The notes under the pieces: model-generated
Told to the model about the DNA's origin: nothing
The model's database searches: none
What the model saw: only the letters and a program-made list of their open reading frames with translations
NCBI GenBank assembly: GCA_015494735.1
Contig: WGAQ01000077.1
Location: 1 to 6,606 of the forward strand
Reading direction: 5' to 3'
Length of the DNA: 6,606 nt
Source: Caldifarciminota bacterium
Lineage (GTDB): Bacteria; Hydrothermota; Hydrothermia; LBFQ01; DSFT01
Shown: one piece after another, positions 1 through 5,215 of the stretch
How positions within the stretch are numbered: position 1 is the first letter of the stretch
Layout: each line of letters starts with the position of its first letter
Position numbers and translations under genes: made by a program

Positions 1-1443
1 GCAGCCTACTACTTTGCCTTCATCGATGTGGTGAAGGACTCCCCCAGGCTCTCCTATACGCTGGAGCAACTACTGGAGATATCCTTCTATCCGAAGTTCT
101 TCATCCAGCTCCTCGTGCCCAAATTCTACGGAGCCCTCGAGCCCGGTGCCCGATTCGTGGGAGGACCGTATTACTTCTACATAGAGATTACGCAATATTT
201 CTCCCTCGCCGGACTCATCTTCGCGGTGCTGGGGCTTTGGAGGGGATGGAAGGAGCCCCTGGTGAGATTCTCTGGAATAGTGGCCATCGTGGCATTGTTC
301 TTCGCCCTCGGAAAGGCCAATCCATTGGTGGTGGCCCTGTACAAAACCGGTCTCTTCTCCGGAATAAGGAATCCATCCAGGGCCATGTATCTCGTGGCTT
401 TCATCGTACCCATACTGGCTTCCTATGGCCTGAATACCTTCCTCAAAGAAAGGGATAGACTGTTTCGACCTGTCGTATATACGATTGCGGCGATGGTGCT
501 TGTGGCCGTCGCGTATATGCTCACCAATCCGGGCATGCCTCCGATGGAGGGGGAGATGTTCAAATTCTTCCTGCTCCTGACCCTCATCCTGATACTGGTT
601 TTCGCCTTCGTCCGGAATGCGATTCCCTCCACTGCTTTCCTCTATTCCCTGATTGCGATAACCTTCGTCGATTTATACCTGGCGGGAAATCCCTATCTCA
701 GGTGGAAGGAGGACCTCTACAGATATTATAACATGCGTCTGGCGCAGAGGTTCAGGATGGATAAGGGGCTGTTCCGCATCAATGCCCGCTCCTCCCGCGG
801 TATGGTTCTCAGGAGGAATTCAGGCATGATTACCGGTCTGGAGCTGACGGAGGGATACAATCCCATGATGCCCTATCACTACGCCCAGTTGTACCAGCAT
901 GTTCTGGATAGGAAGAAGGGGTACCTCAATCTCCTGGAGGTCATGAATGTCCGTTATTACATAACCGACAAGGGTTTTGCCCGCATCAGGGAACTGCCGA
1001 GGGCCTACGTGGTGTACTCCGTGCGGGAGATAACCGATAGCGCCACCTTTTTCGGCATGGCCGACAGGATGAACTTCATGCAGACGGCTTACGTGCAGAT
1101 GCCCCTCAAATCCACCTACGATTCGGAGGGGTTCGACCCCTGCAGGGTTGACAGGTACGATGCGGAGAGGATTGTCCTTACCTGCAACGCGAGGTCCGAC
1201 GGATTCCTGTACCTTTCCAAGACGTATCAGCGTCTCCTGAGGGCGAAGGTGGATGGGAAGGAGGTTCCCGTCGTACGGGCCAACTGGGCTTTTTCCGGTC
1301 TGGAACTGGAGAAGGGGAGCCATGTGGTGGAATTCTATATGGATTCGAAAGGACTCATGCTCTCGCTCCTGTTGTTCGTCGCCGGAACCATGGTGCCCGT
1401 CCTTCTGCTTCTGCCCGGTTTCGTAAGAAAGCGTGGTTTATAA
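1..1443 (+). CDS. YfhO-family multi-pass membrane protein, C-terminal 480 residues (5' partial)
   Basis: The reading frame is open from base 1, so the true start lies upstream and the GTG at 28 is internal. Six hydrophobic segments are visible in the first half, beginning near nt 185, 260, 380, 470, 560 and 630. A soluble region of roughly 220 residues follows, then one more membrane segment just before the end (about nt 1354-1425). The motif GIRNPSRAMYL (about nt 361-393) matches the family's R-x-P-x-R pattern after a membrane helix. The late stretch VDGKEVPVV...GSHVVEFYM matches the usual C-terminal beta domain. YfhO proteins resemble GT-C glycosyltransferases; in Gram-positive bacteria they are linked to glycosylation of cell-surface polymers. 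The substrate here is unknown. The catalytic N-terminal part is not in the window, so activity cannot be judged. The gene ends 39 nt before the EIIA gene. Family assignment is fairly confident; the function is inferred. Confidence 0.82.
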   Translation, partial: AAYYFAFIDVVKDSPRLSYTLEQLLEISFYPKFFIQLLVPKFYGALEPGARFVGGPYYFYIEITQYFSLAGLIFAVLGLWRGWKEPLVRFSGIVAIVALFFALGKANPLVVALYKTGLFSGIRNPSRAMYLVAFIVPILASYGLNTFLKERDRLFRPVVYTIAAMVLVAVAYMLTNPGMPPMEGEMFKFFLLLTLILILVFAFVRNAIPSTAFLYSLIAITFVDLYLAGNPYLRWKEDLYRYYNMRLAQRFRMDKGLFRINARSSRGMVLRRNSGMITGLELTEGYNPMMPYHYAQLYQHVLDRKKGYLNLLEVMNVRYYITDKGFARIRELPRAYVVYSVREITDSATFFGMADRMNFMQTAYVQMPLKSTYDSEGFDPCRVDRYDAERIVLTCNARSDGFLYLSKTYQRLLRAKVDGKEVPVVRANWAFSGLELEKGSHVVEFYMDSKGLMLSLLLFVAGTMVPVLLLLPGFVRKRGL

Positions 1444-1444
1444 T
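1439..1444 (+). promoter_or_regulatory. Candidate -10 box upstream of the EIIA-tyrS-infC cluster
   Basis: A perfect TATAAT spans the last codon and stop codon of the upstream membrane-protein gene. Transcription would start near 1451, leaving a leader of about 32 nt that contains the strong ribosome site of the EIIA gene. The position is sensible for the head of a five-gene cluster. The -35 region (about 1415-1422, CCGGTTTC) is a poor match, and there is no TG dinucleotide at the extended -10 position. AT-rich stop codons give such matches by chance, so this is tentative. Confidence 0.35.
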
Positions 1445-1482
1445 TTTGGGACTTCAACAATATATCGGAAGGAGGTTTGAAG

Positions 1483-1944
1483 ATGAGTGCACTCAGCGAA
1501 CTTATGAACCCCAAGAGGGTAAAAATCGGACTTCAGGCAAAGGATAAGGAGGGCGTCCTCAGGGAATTGGTGGACCTCCTCGATATACCTGAAGAGAATA
1601 AGGAGATTCTCCTCGAGGCTCTCAAGAGGAGGGAGGAACTTGGCTCCACGGGAATCGGAAGGGGCATAGCAATACCCCATTCCCGAAGCACTGTAATCGA
1701 TAATCTCTATCTGGTCATCGGGGTGAGCAAGGAGGGTGTGGACTTCGATGCGGTGGATGGAAGGCCCGTCCACATATTCTTCCTCCTGGTGGCACCCCCC
1801 AACGACCCCGGCAGCAGGTATCTGATATACCTGGGCAGGGTGGCTCAACTGGCAAAGAAGATTGTGGAGAATAACGTGGATTATCTGTCCGTGGAGAGCC
1901 CCGAGGAACTTATAGAACTCCTTTCTTCTCTGGAGAAGGAATAG
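1483..1944 (+). CDS. Stand-alone PTS EIIA type-2 (PtsN-like) domain protein
   Basis: This 153-residue protein is a single EIIA domain of the fructose/mannitol/nitrogen type. The phosphoacceptor histidine is His66 in GIAIPHSR, preceded by the family's REELGSTGIG segment. In the family, His receives phosphate from HPr or NPr. PtsN-type members without a transporter usually act as regulators rather than in sugar uptake. No EIIB, EIIC, HPr or EI gene is in the window, so a regulatory role is inferred. The start is ATG 1483, seven nt after a strong site, GGAAGGAGG (1467-1475). An in-frame TTG at 1477 lies too close to that site. The length is normal for the family. It is the first gene of the cluster, and the next gene starts 7 nt after its stop with its ribosome site (GGAGAAGGA, 1932-1940) inside this gene's last codons. 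Confidence 0.88.
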   Translation: MSALSELMNPKRVKIGLQAKDKEGVLRELVDLLDIPEENKEILLEALKRREELGSTGIGRGIAIPHSRSTVIDNLYLVIGVSKEGVDFDAVDGRPVHIFFLLVAPPNDPGSRYLIYLGRVAQLAKKIVENNVDYLSVESPEELIELLSSLEKE

Positions 1945-1951
1945 AAAACCC

Positions 1952-2293
1952 ATGGACAGCTTAAGCAAGAAGTTGCTCGTTCTTCAGGATATAGAGCTGA
2001 AGTTGAGGGACCTGCGGGACCCTCGCTATATAGAAACCTTCGGCAAGGTGGATGAGGAGCGCATAAAGGCCCTGGAAGAGGCCAAGAAGAAACTGGAGGC
2101 CGAGATTCCGAAGGACAAACTGAATCTCTTCAAGAGCCTGATGAAGATGCACGGGCGCGCCGTGGCTATCGTTATAGAAGGGGACACCTGTTCCAACTGC
2201 TTCGCGAAACTCCCGGTCGGAATTCAGCCTCCGGGTCCCGATGAGATAGTGCAGTGCAACATCTGCGGCCTCATCCTCTACTTCGACAACTGA
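1952..2293 (+). CDS. Short coiled-coil protein with C-terminal C4 zinc ribbon (COG1579/CdsZ-like)
   Basis: This 113-residue protein has a charged helical N-terminal half (residues 1-66, rich in Leu, Lys and Glu with heptad-like spacing) and a C-terminal zinc ribbon. The ligands are Cys80-x2-Cys83 and Cys102-x2-Cys105. The end CNICGLILYFDN and the preceding GRAVAIVIEGDTCSNC closely resemble the C-terminus of COG1579 proteins, which are usually about 240 residues with a long coiled-coil hairpin. This copy keeps the ribbon but has only about a quarter to a third of the coiled coil. The family's role is poorly defined; binding to nucleic acid or to another protein is plausible. The gene is squeezed between EIIA (7 nt gap) and tyrS (1 nt gap), so all three are probably cotranscribed. 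Short natural form versus internal deletion cannot be decided here, but the frame is clean and the ribbon intact. Confidence 0.75.
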   Translation: MDSLSKKLLVLQDIELKLRDLRDPRYIETFGKVDEERIKALEEAKKKLEAEIPKDKLNLFKSLMKMHGRAVAIVIEGDTCSNCFAKLPVGIQPPGPDEIVQCNICGLILYFDN

Positions 2294-2294
2294 T

Positions 2295-3482
2295 ATGGAC
2301 CTGAAGGAAGTCCTTCGGATAGTAAAGAAAAATACGTCGTACTTTTTCCCGGAAGAGGAGTTCGTAGAGAAGTACAGGGCCTTCGCCAGCGGCAGAAGGG
2401 GTCCCCTCAGGGTTAAATTCGGGGCTGACCCCACGAGACCCGACCTCCATCTGGGCCATTACGTGAGCCTGAGGAAACTCAGGGACCTCCAGGACCTGGG
2501 ATTCGAAATCATCATGATAATCGGTGATTTCACCGCCATGATAGGAGACCCGTCCGGGCGCTCCAAGGCCAGACCCCGCCTCACCCCCGAGGAGGTGAAG
2601 GAGAACGCCAGAACCTACTTCGAGCAGGTATTCAGGGTGCTGGACGCCAGCAGGACGAGGGTGGAGTACAACTCCACCTGGCTTTCCCGCCTCACCCCCC
2701 GGGACATCGTGGAACTGTCTGCAAAATACACGGTCTCCAGGATGCTGGAGAGGGACGATTTCCACAAGAGGATGGAATCTCAGGAGCCCATATACATCCA
2801 CGAATTCCTCTACCCCCTGTTTCAGGCCTACGATTCGGTTTATCTGGAGGCGGATGTGGAGGTGGGTGGACACGACCAGGTCTTCAACTTCGCCCTCACC
2901 AGAGATATCCAGAAGGCCTATGGGCAGGAGCCCGAGGTGATACTGACCGTTCCCCTGCTCATCGGTCTGGACGGTGTGAAGAAGATGTCCAAATCGGAGG
3001 ACAACTACATAGCCTTCAACGATTCCCCGGAGGATATGTACGGAAAGGTGATGAGCATCCGGGACGAACTGATGGAGGATTACTACCGCCTGGTCCTCTA
3101 TTACGATGAGGAGCAGATGGAGGAGATAAGGGCCCTCATAGAGAGGGATCCCCTGAGGGCGAAGGAGCGCCTTGCATACGAGATAACCCGGATATTCCAC
3201 GGGGAGGAGGGGGCCAGGAGGGGACAGGAGCACTTCAATCGCGTTTTCAGGAAGAGGGACCTCCCCGAAGATGTGCCTGTCCTCAGGGTGGATGAGCCTG
3301 TAAAATTATCGGAAGCATTGTTGATGAGCGGTCTGGTGGCGTCGAAGAACGAGTTCAGAAGATTGCTGTCTCAGGGCTCTATCAGAATCGATGGGACGAA
3401 GGTTTTCGAGGATAAGTTGATAGAAGGGAATATGGTCGTAAGAGTCGGAAAGCGTCGATTCCTGAAGATAGAAGTGTCATGA
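2295..3482 (+). CDS. tyrS: Tyrosyl-tRNA synthetase
   Basis: This class I aminoacyl-tRNA synthetase charges tRNA-Tyr in the cytoplasm. The 395-residue protein shows the full set of features: FGADPTRPDLHLGH with the HIGH-type motif at residues 52-55, GDFTAMIGDPSGRS, YTVSRMLERDDF, GQEPEVILTVPLL, and KMSKS at residues 230-234. A C-terminal S4 RNA-binding domain covers about residues 336-395. The pattern is that of the TyrZ-like bacterial subgroup rather than the E. coli type. In the tyrosine/ATP-site segment the sequence is GGHDQ, with His193 where I recall Thr or Ser in most homologues. ATG 2295 lies 1 nt after the zinc-ribbon stop codon and has no clear Shine-Dalgarno sequence, so translation is probably coupled to the upstream gene. 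No room exists for a T-box leader. Its stop codon overlaps the next gene's start as ATGA. Confidence 0.97.
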   Translation: MDLKEVLRIVKKNTSYFFPEEEFVEKYRAFASGRRGPLRVKFGADPTRPDLHLGHYVSLRKLRDLQDLGFEIIMIIGDFTAMIGDPSGRSKARPRLTPEEVKENARTYFEQVFRVLDASRTRVEYNSTWLSRLTPRDIVELSAKYTVSRMLERDDFHKRMESQEPIYIHEFLYPLFQAYDSVYLEADVEVGGHDQVFNFALTRDIQKAYGQEPEVILTVPLLIGLDGVKKMSKSEDNYIAFNDSPEDMYGKVMSIRDELMEDYYRLVLYYDEEQMEEIRALIERDPLRAKERLAYEITRIFHGEEGARRGQEHFNRVFRKRDLPEDVPVLRVDEPVKLSEALLMSGLVASKNEFRRLLSQGSIRIDGTKVFEDKLIEGNMVVRVGKRRFLKIEVS

Positions 3483-3814
3483 CATTCAGGGAGTTTCAGG
3501 AAATCATAAAGTCCACTTACTACGAGAAGGACAGCAGAAGGGGCCTCGAGAGGACTTTCCTCTGGCTCGTGGAGGAGTTCGGGGAATTCGCCCGGGCCGT
3601 GAATCGGGAGAGCAGGGAGAAAATCGAACTGGAACTTTCCGACCTCATAGCCTGGATTTTCAGCGTTGCCAATCTTCTGGATATCGATGTGGAAAAAGCG
3701 GTTGCCCGCTATGCCGGTGGATGTCCGAAGTGCGGACATATCCCCTGCGTATGCGATAATGAGAAAACGGAAAACAAGGAGGTAATTCTTGGGAAAGAGA
3801 AAAGGGAAGGATAA
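3479..3814 (+). CDS. Small MazG-fold nucleotide pyrophosphohydrolase with four-cysteine tail
   Basis: This 111-residue protein belongs to the all-alpha MazG-like NTP pyrophosphohydrolases, which hydrolyse (often abnormal) nucleoside triphosphates to monophosphate and pyrophosphate. The metal-binding pattern ExxE...ExxD is present as Glu33/Glu36 (EEFGE) and Glu52/Asp55 (ELSDLIAW), and further helix follows to about residue 79. A compact knuckle CPKCGHIPCVC then supplies Cys82, Cys85, Cys90 and Cys92. It is probably a small zinc site, which I recall in some archaeal and bacterial single-domain MazG proteins. The last 19 residues are charged and look unstructured; their codons contain the infC ribosome site and start. 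The ATG overlaps the tyrS stop by 4 nt (ATGA), so translation is likely coupled. The preferred substrate cannot be read from the sequence. Family call is firm; house-cleaning of nucleotides is inference. Confidence 0.85.
   Translation: MTFREFQEIIKSTYYEKDSRRGLERTFLWLVEEFGEFARAVNRESREKIELELSDLIAWIFSVANLLDIDVEKAVARYAGGCPKCGHIPCVCDNEKTENKEVILGKEKREG
3776..3783 (+). promoter_or_regulatory. Strong Shine-Dalgarno site fixing the TTG start of infC
   Basis: AAGGAGGT is a full-length anti-16S match lying inside the 3' end of the MazG-like gene. Five nt separate it from TTG 3789. An in-frame TAA at 3783-3785 excludes any earlier start, and no in-frame ATG occurs before codon 42. The site therefore decides the start. 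A very strong ribosome site paired with a weak start codon fits a gene whose initiation can be tuned by its own product. Confidence 0.85.
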
Positions 3815-4346
3815 GGGGAAGAAGAATAAGGACCTGTTCTACAGGGTGAACGAGAGGATAAGGGCGAGGGAGGTGCAGGTAATCGGTCCCGACGGGAACA
3901 ATCTGGGGATAATGCGTACCATAGATGCCATAAATCTGGCCCGCGAGATGGGACTGGACCTGGTGGAGGTGGCCCCCAATGCCAATCCCCCCGTGGCGAG
4001 GATTCTGGACTACGGAAAATTCCTCTACAGTCAGAAGAAGAAGCTCAAAGAGGCCAAGAAGAAGCAGGCGTCTGCGGAGACCAAGGAGTTGAAACTCACA
4101 CCCAACATCGATAAGCACGACCTGGAGGTCAAACTCCGCAAGGCCAGGGAGATGCTGGAGGATGGGCACAAGGTGAGATTCCGCCTGGTATTCAGGGGAA
4201 GGCAGATCGTCCATCCGGAGATTGCAAGGGACCTGATGAGGAGAATCGCTGATGAACTCTCCGATATGGCGGAGGTGGAGCAGGATATAAAGGGTGAAGG
4301 GCGGATAATGACCATGGTGTTAAGGCCCGTTTCGAAGAAAAAATAG
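3789..4346 (+). CDS. infC: Translation initiation factor IF-3, TTG start
   Basis: IF3 binds the 30S subunit, prevents premature 50S joining and checks the start codon and initiator tRNA. The 185-residue protein has a lysine-rich leader (residues 2-14), the N-domain signature (RVNERIRAREVQVIGPDG, then GLDLVEVAPNANPPVARILDYGKF, residues 55-78), a long lysine-rich linker helix (about 80-98), and the C-domain with KELKLTPNIDKHD, RFRLVFRGRQ and GRIMTMVLRP. It is complete and of normal length. The start is TTG, set by an adjacent in-frame stop and a perfect ribosome site. In E. coli, infC uses AUU and is repressed by IF3 itself; a rare start here could allow similar feedback (inference). The gene overlaps the MazG-like gene by 26 nt. 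Genes for L35 and L20, the usual downstream partners (rpmI-rplT), do not follow. Confidence 0.97.
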   Translation: MGKRKGKDKGKKNKDLFYRVNERIRAREVQVIGPDGNNLGIMRTIDAINLAREMGLDLVEVAPNANPPVARILDYGKFLYSQKKKLKEAKKKQASAETKELKLTPNIDKHDLEVKLRKAREMLEDGHKVRFRLVFRGRQIVHPEIARDLMRRIADELSDMAEVEQDIKGEGRIMTMVLRPVSKKK

Positions 4347-4478
4347 GAGAAATACAGGGGTCTGTCAGTTAAGTGTTCGGAAACTTCTTTTGGGAAGCAT
4401 TTACCCTTTAAACTTTCCATGTGTGCATGAAAATGTTTGAGCATTAATGGATTCTGAAGAAAAGGGGAGGTTAAAGGT

Positions 4479-4850
4479 ATGTTTGGAATAGACGAACGGA
4501 TAAAGGAGGTGTTCAGGGAGGTGGGGACTGATATCCCGGGATTGAGGGGCATCGTGCTCTCCACTTACGATGGTCTTCCCGTCGCCTCCGATATAAAATC
4601 CGTGGAAAGGCAAAATAAAGTGGCCGCGATGGTCTCCGCCCTGGTAACTCTCTCCAAGAAGGTCACTTCGGAACTGGAAGTGGGGGGAATGGAGGCTATA
4701 GCGGTGGAGGCTGAGGAAGGGAAGATATTCTGCTACTCCATAGAGGATGCAGCAATACTTGCTGTTATAACGAACAAGGACATAAACCTCGGCATACTCA
4801 GGCTCGTCGTCCCCAAGATGATAGAAAAGTTGAGGGACATTATACTGTGA
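4479..4850 (+). CDS. Roadblock/LC7 domain protein (MglB-like)
   Basis: This 123-residue protein is a single Roadblock/LC7 domain. Visible hallmarks are an N-terminal helix, PGLRGIVLSTYDGLPVAS (residues 20-37), a central helix AAMVSALVTLSKKVTSELEVG, the strand pair EGKIFCYSIEDAAILAVITN, and NLGILRL followed by a C-terminal helix. Members are small cytoplasmic homodimers that often regulate Ras-like GTPases of the MglA/Rag type; in Myxococcus MglB is the GTPase-activating partner in polarity control. No GTPase gene is visible here, so the partner is unknown. ATG 4479 is preceded by GGGGAGG (4464-4470) with 8 nt spacing. The gene begins 132 nt after infC and is followed 27 nt later by a small gene with its own strong ribosome site, so these two probably form a separate unit. 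The domain call is firm. Confidence 0.88.
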   Translation: MFGIDERIKEVFREVGTDIPGLRGIVLSTYDGLPVASDIKSVERQNKVAAMVSALVTLSKKVTSELEVGGMEAIAVEAEEGKIFCYSIEDAAILAVITNKDINLGILRLVVPKMIEKLRDIIL

Positions 4851-4877
4851 AAACCCGAATTTCCCTGGAGGGGGAAA

Positions 4878-5102
4878 ATGGAAGGAGCAGTTATGATGGG
4901 AAAACTCGATGAACTGGTGGAAAAGAGGAAAAGGGGAGAACTGGATCCCCGAGGGTTTTACAAAGCACTTCTGGAAATTCTGGGAAGCCTTGCTAAGACC
5001 CTGAAGGAAGAGGATATATCGGATGATGATATCAAGGGTCAGATACCCCTTCTTCTGACCTTCCTCTACGACCAGGCAGATAAACTGGAAAAGAGGCATT
5101 AG
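4878..5102 (+). CDS. Small helical protein of unknown function next to the Roadblock gene
   Basis: I do not recognise this protein. It is 74 residues from ATG 4878, behind GGAGGGGG (4867-4874) at 3 nt spacing, which is short. Starts at ATG 4893 or 4896 would give 69 or 68 residues and have their own site GAAGGAG (4881-4887) at 5 or 8 nt, so the shorter protein, beginning MMGKLDEL or MGKLDEL, may be the real one. It is highly charged and predicted helical: a basic LDELVEKRKRGELDP segment, an amphipathic helix GFYKALLEILGSLAKTLKEE, an acidic turn DISDDD, and a final helix ending DKLEKRH. There is no signal peptide, membrane segment or cysteine. Codon use matches its neighbours and the ribosome site is good, which supports real coding. 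Its position 27 nt after the Roadblock gene suggests a shared task, perhaps as a binding partner (inference). Confidence 0.65.
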   Translation: MEGAVMMGKLDELVEKRKRGELDPRGFYKALLEILGSLAKTLKEEDISDDDIKGQIPLLLTFLYDQADKLEKRH

Positions 5103-5103
5103 T

Positions 5104-5155
5104 CTTCGGGGGAATTTCCACATTCCCCTGTCTGCTGGAAACGGAATGCCCGAAG
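5104..5155 (+). repeat. Nested inverted repeats with two alternative pairings
   Basis: CTTCGGG (5104-5110) is perfectly complementary to CCCGAAG (5149-5155). Inside, GGGGAAT (5109-5115) can pair with ATTCCCC (5122-5128) over a 6-nt loop. Alternatively CATTCC (5121-5126) can pair with GGAATG (5143-5148), which directly continues the outer stem. TTTCCA (5115-5120) is also complementary to TGGAAA (5136-5141). The first and second inner pairings exclude each other. The element begins right after the stop codon of the small gene. No T-run follows, so it is not a standard intrinsic terminator, though it could stabilise or end the transcript. Confidence 0.5.
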
Positions 5156-5166
5156 TTATCTGATAA
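5156..5166. repeat. GATA/TATC palindrome upstream of the -35 box (possible operator)
   Basis: TTATC-T-GATAA is a perfect 11-nt inverted repeat around a single central base. It lies 4 nt upstream of the proposed -35 box of the aminopeptidase promoter. A second palindrome with the same GATA/TATC half-sites sits over the predicted transcription start. The paired placement suggests a protein-binding site, but the repeat is short and AT-rich. Confidence 0.35.
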
Positions 5167-5170
5167 TCAT

Positions 5171-5199
5171 TTGCAAACTCGAAGGTGGGGGAGTAAAAT
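5171..5199 (+). promoter_or_regulatory. Sigma-70-like promoter for the M1 aminopeptidase gene
   Basis: TTGCAA (5171-5176) and TAAAAT (5194-5199) are separated by exactly 17 nt and match the TTGACA/TATAAT consensus at 4 and 5 of 6 positions. Transcription would start near 5205-5208, directly before ATG 5209. The promoter lies in the intergenic region between a probable end of the Roadblock unit and the aminopeptidase gene. If it is used, the message would have almost no leader. Confidence 0.5.
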
Positions 5200-5203
5200 T
5201 CCC

Positions 5204-5215
5204 CTATCATGATAG
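5204..5215. repeat. Perfect 12-nt palindrome over the predicted transcription and translation start
   Basis: CTATCATGATAG reads the same on both strands and contains the aminopeptidase ATG (5209-5211) at its centre. It lies 5 nt downstream of the -10 box, a classic position for an operator that blocks RNA polymerase. It shares TATC/GATA half-sites with the palindrome at 5156-5166. An RNA hairpin is less likely, because only four pairs with a 4-nt loop would form. Confidence 0.4.

Noticed and set aside
2280..2300. T-box or other leader regulation of tyrS
   Set aside because: tyrS starts 1 nt after the previous stop codon, and no leader structure is possible in that space.
2271..3233. Long open frame of 320 codons on the minus strand opposite tyrS
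   Set aside because: It lies wholly across a certain tyrS gene, has no recognisable domain, and its His/Val/Leu-rich composition is typical of an antisense shadow of a codon-biased gene.
4021..4090. AAG-rich purine tract in infC as a repeat or low-complexity insertion
   Set aside because: It encodes the normal lysine-rich linker helix between the two IF3 domains.
4347..4478. Gap between infC and the Roadblock gene: a possible terminator (CTTC...GAAG, 4384-4397) and a possible promoter (TTTAAA 4407-4412, 16 nt, GAAAAT 4429-4434)
   Set aside because: The hairpin has only 4-5 pairs and no T-run, and both promoter boxes match at 4 of 6 positions. A promoter is expected here, but none stands out. 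No small ORF or RNA was recognised.
5188..5204. Hairpin GGGGAGT-AAA-ATTCCCC that could hide a ribosome site, as an RNA thermometer would
   Set aside because: The stem overlaps the better-supported -10 box, so it would not be in the mRNA if that promoter is used. It also includes one G-T pair and a tight 3-nt loop.
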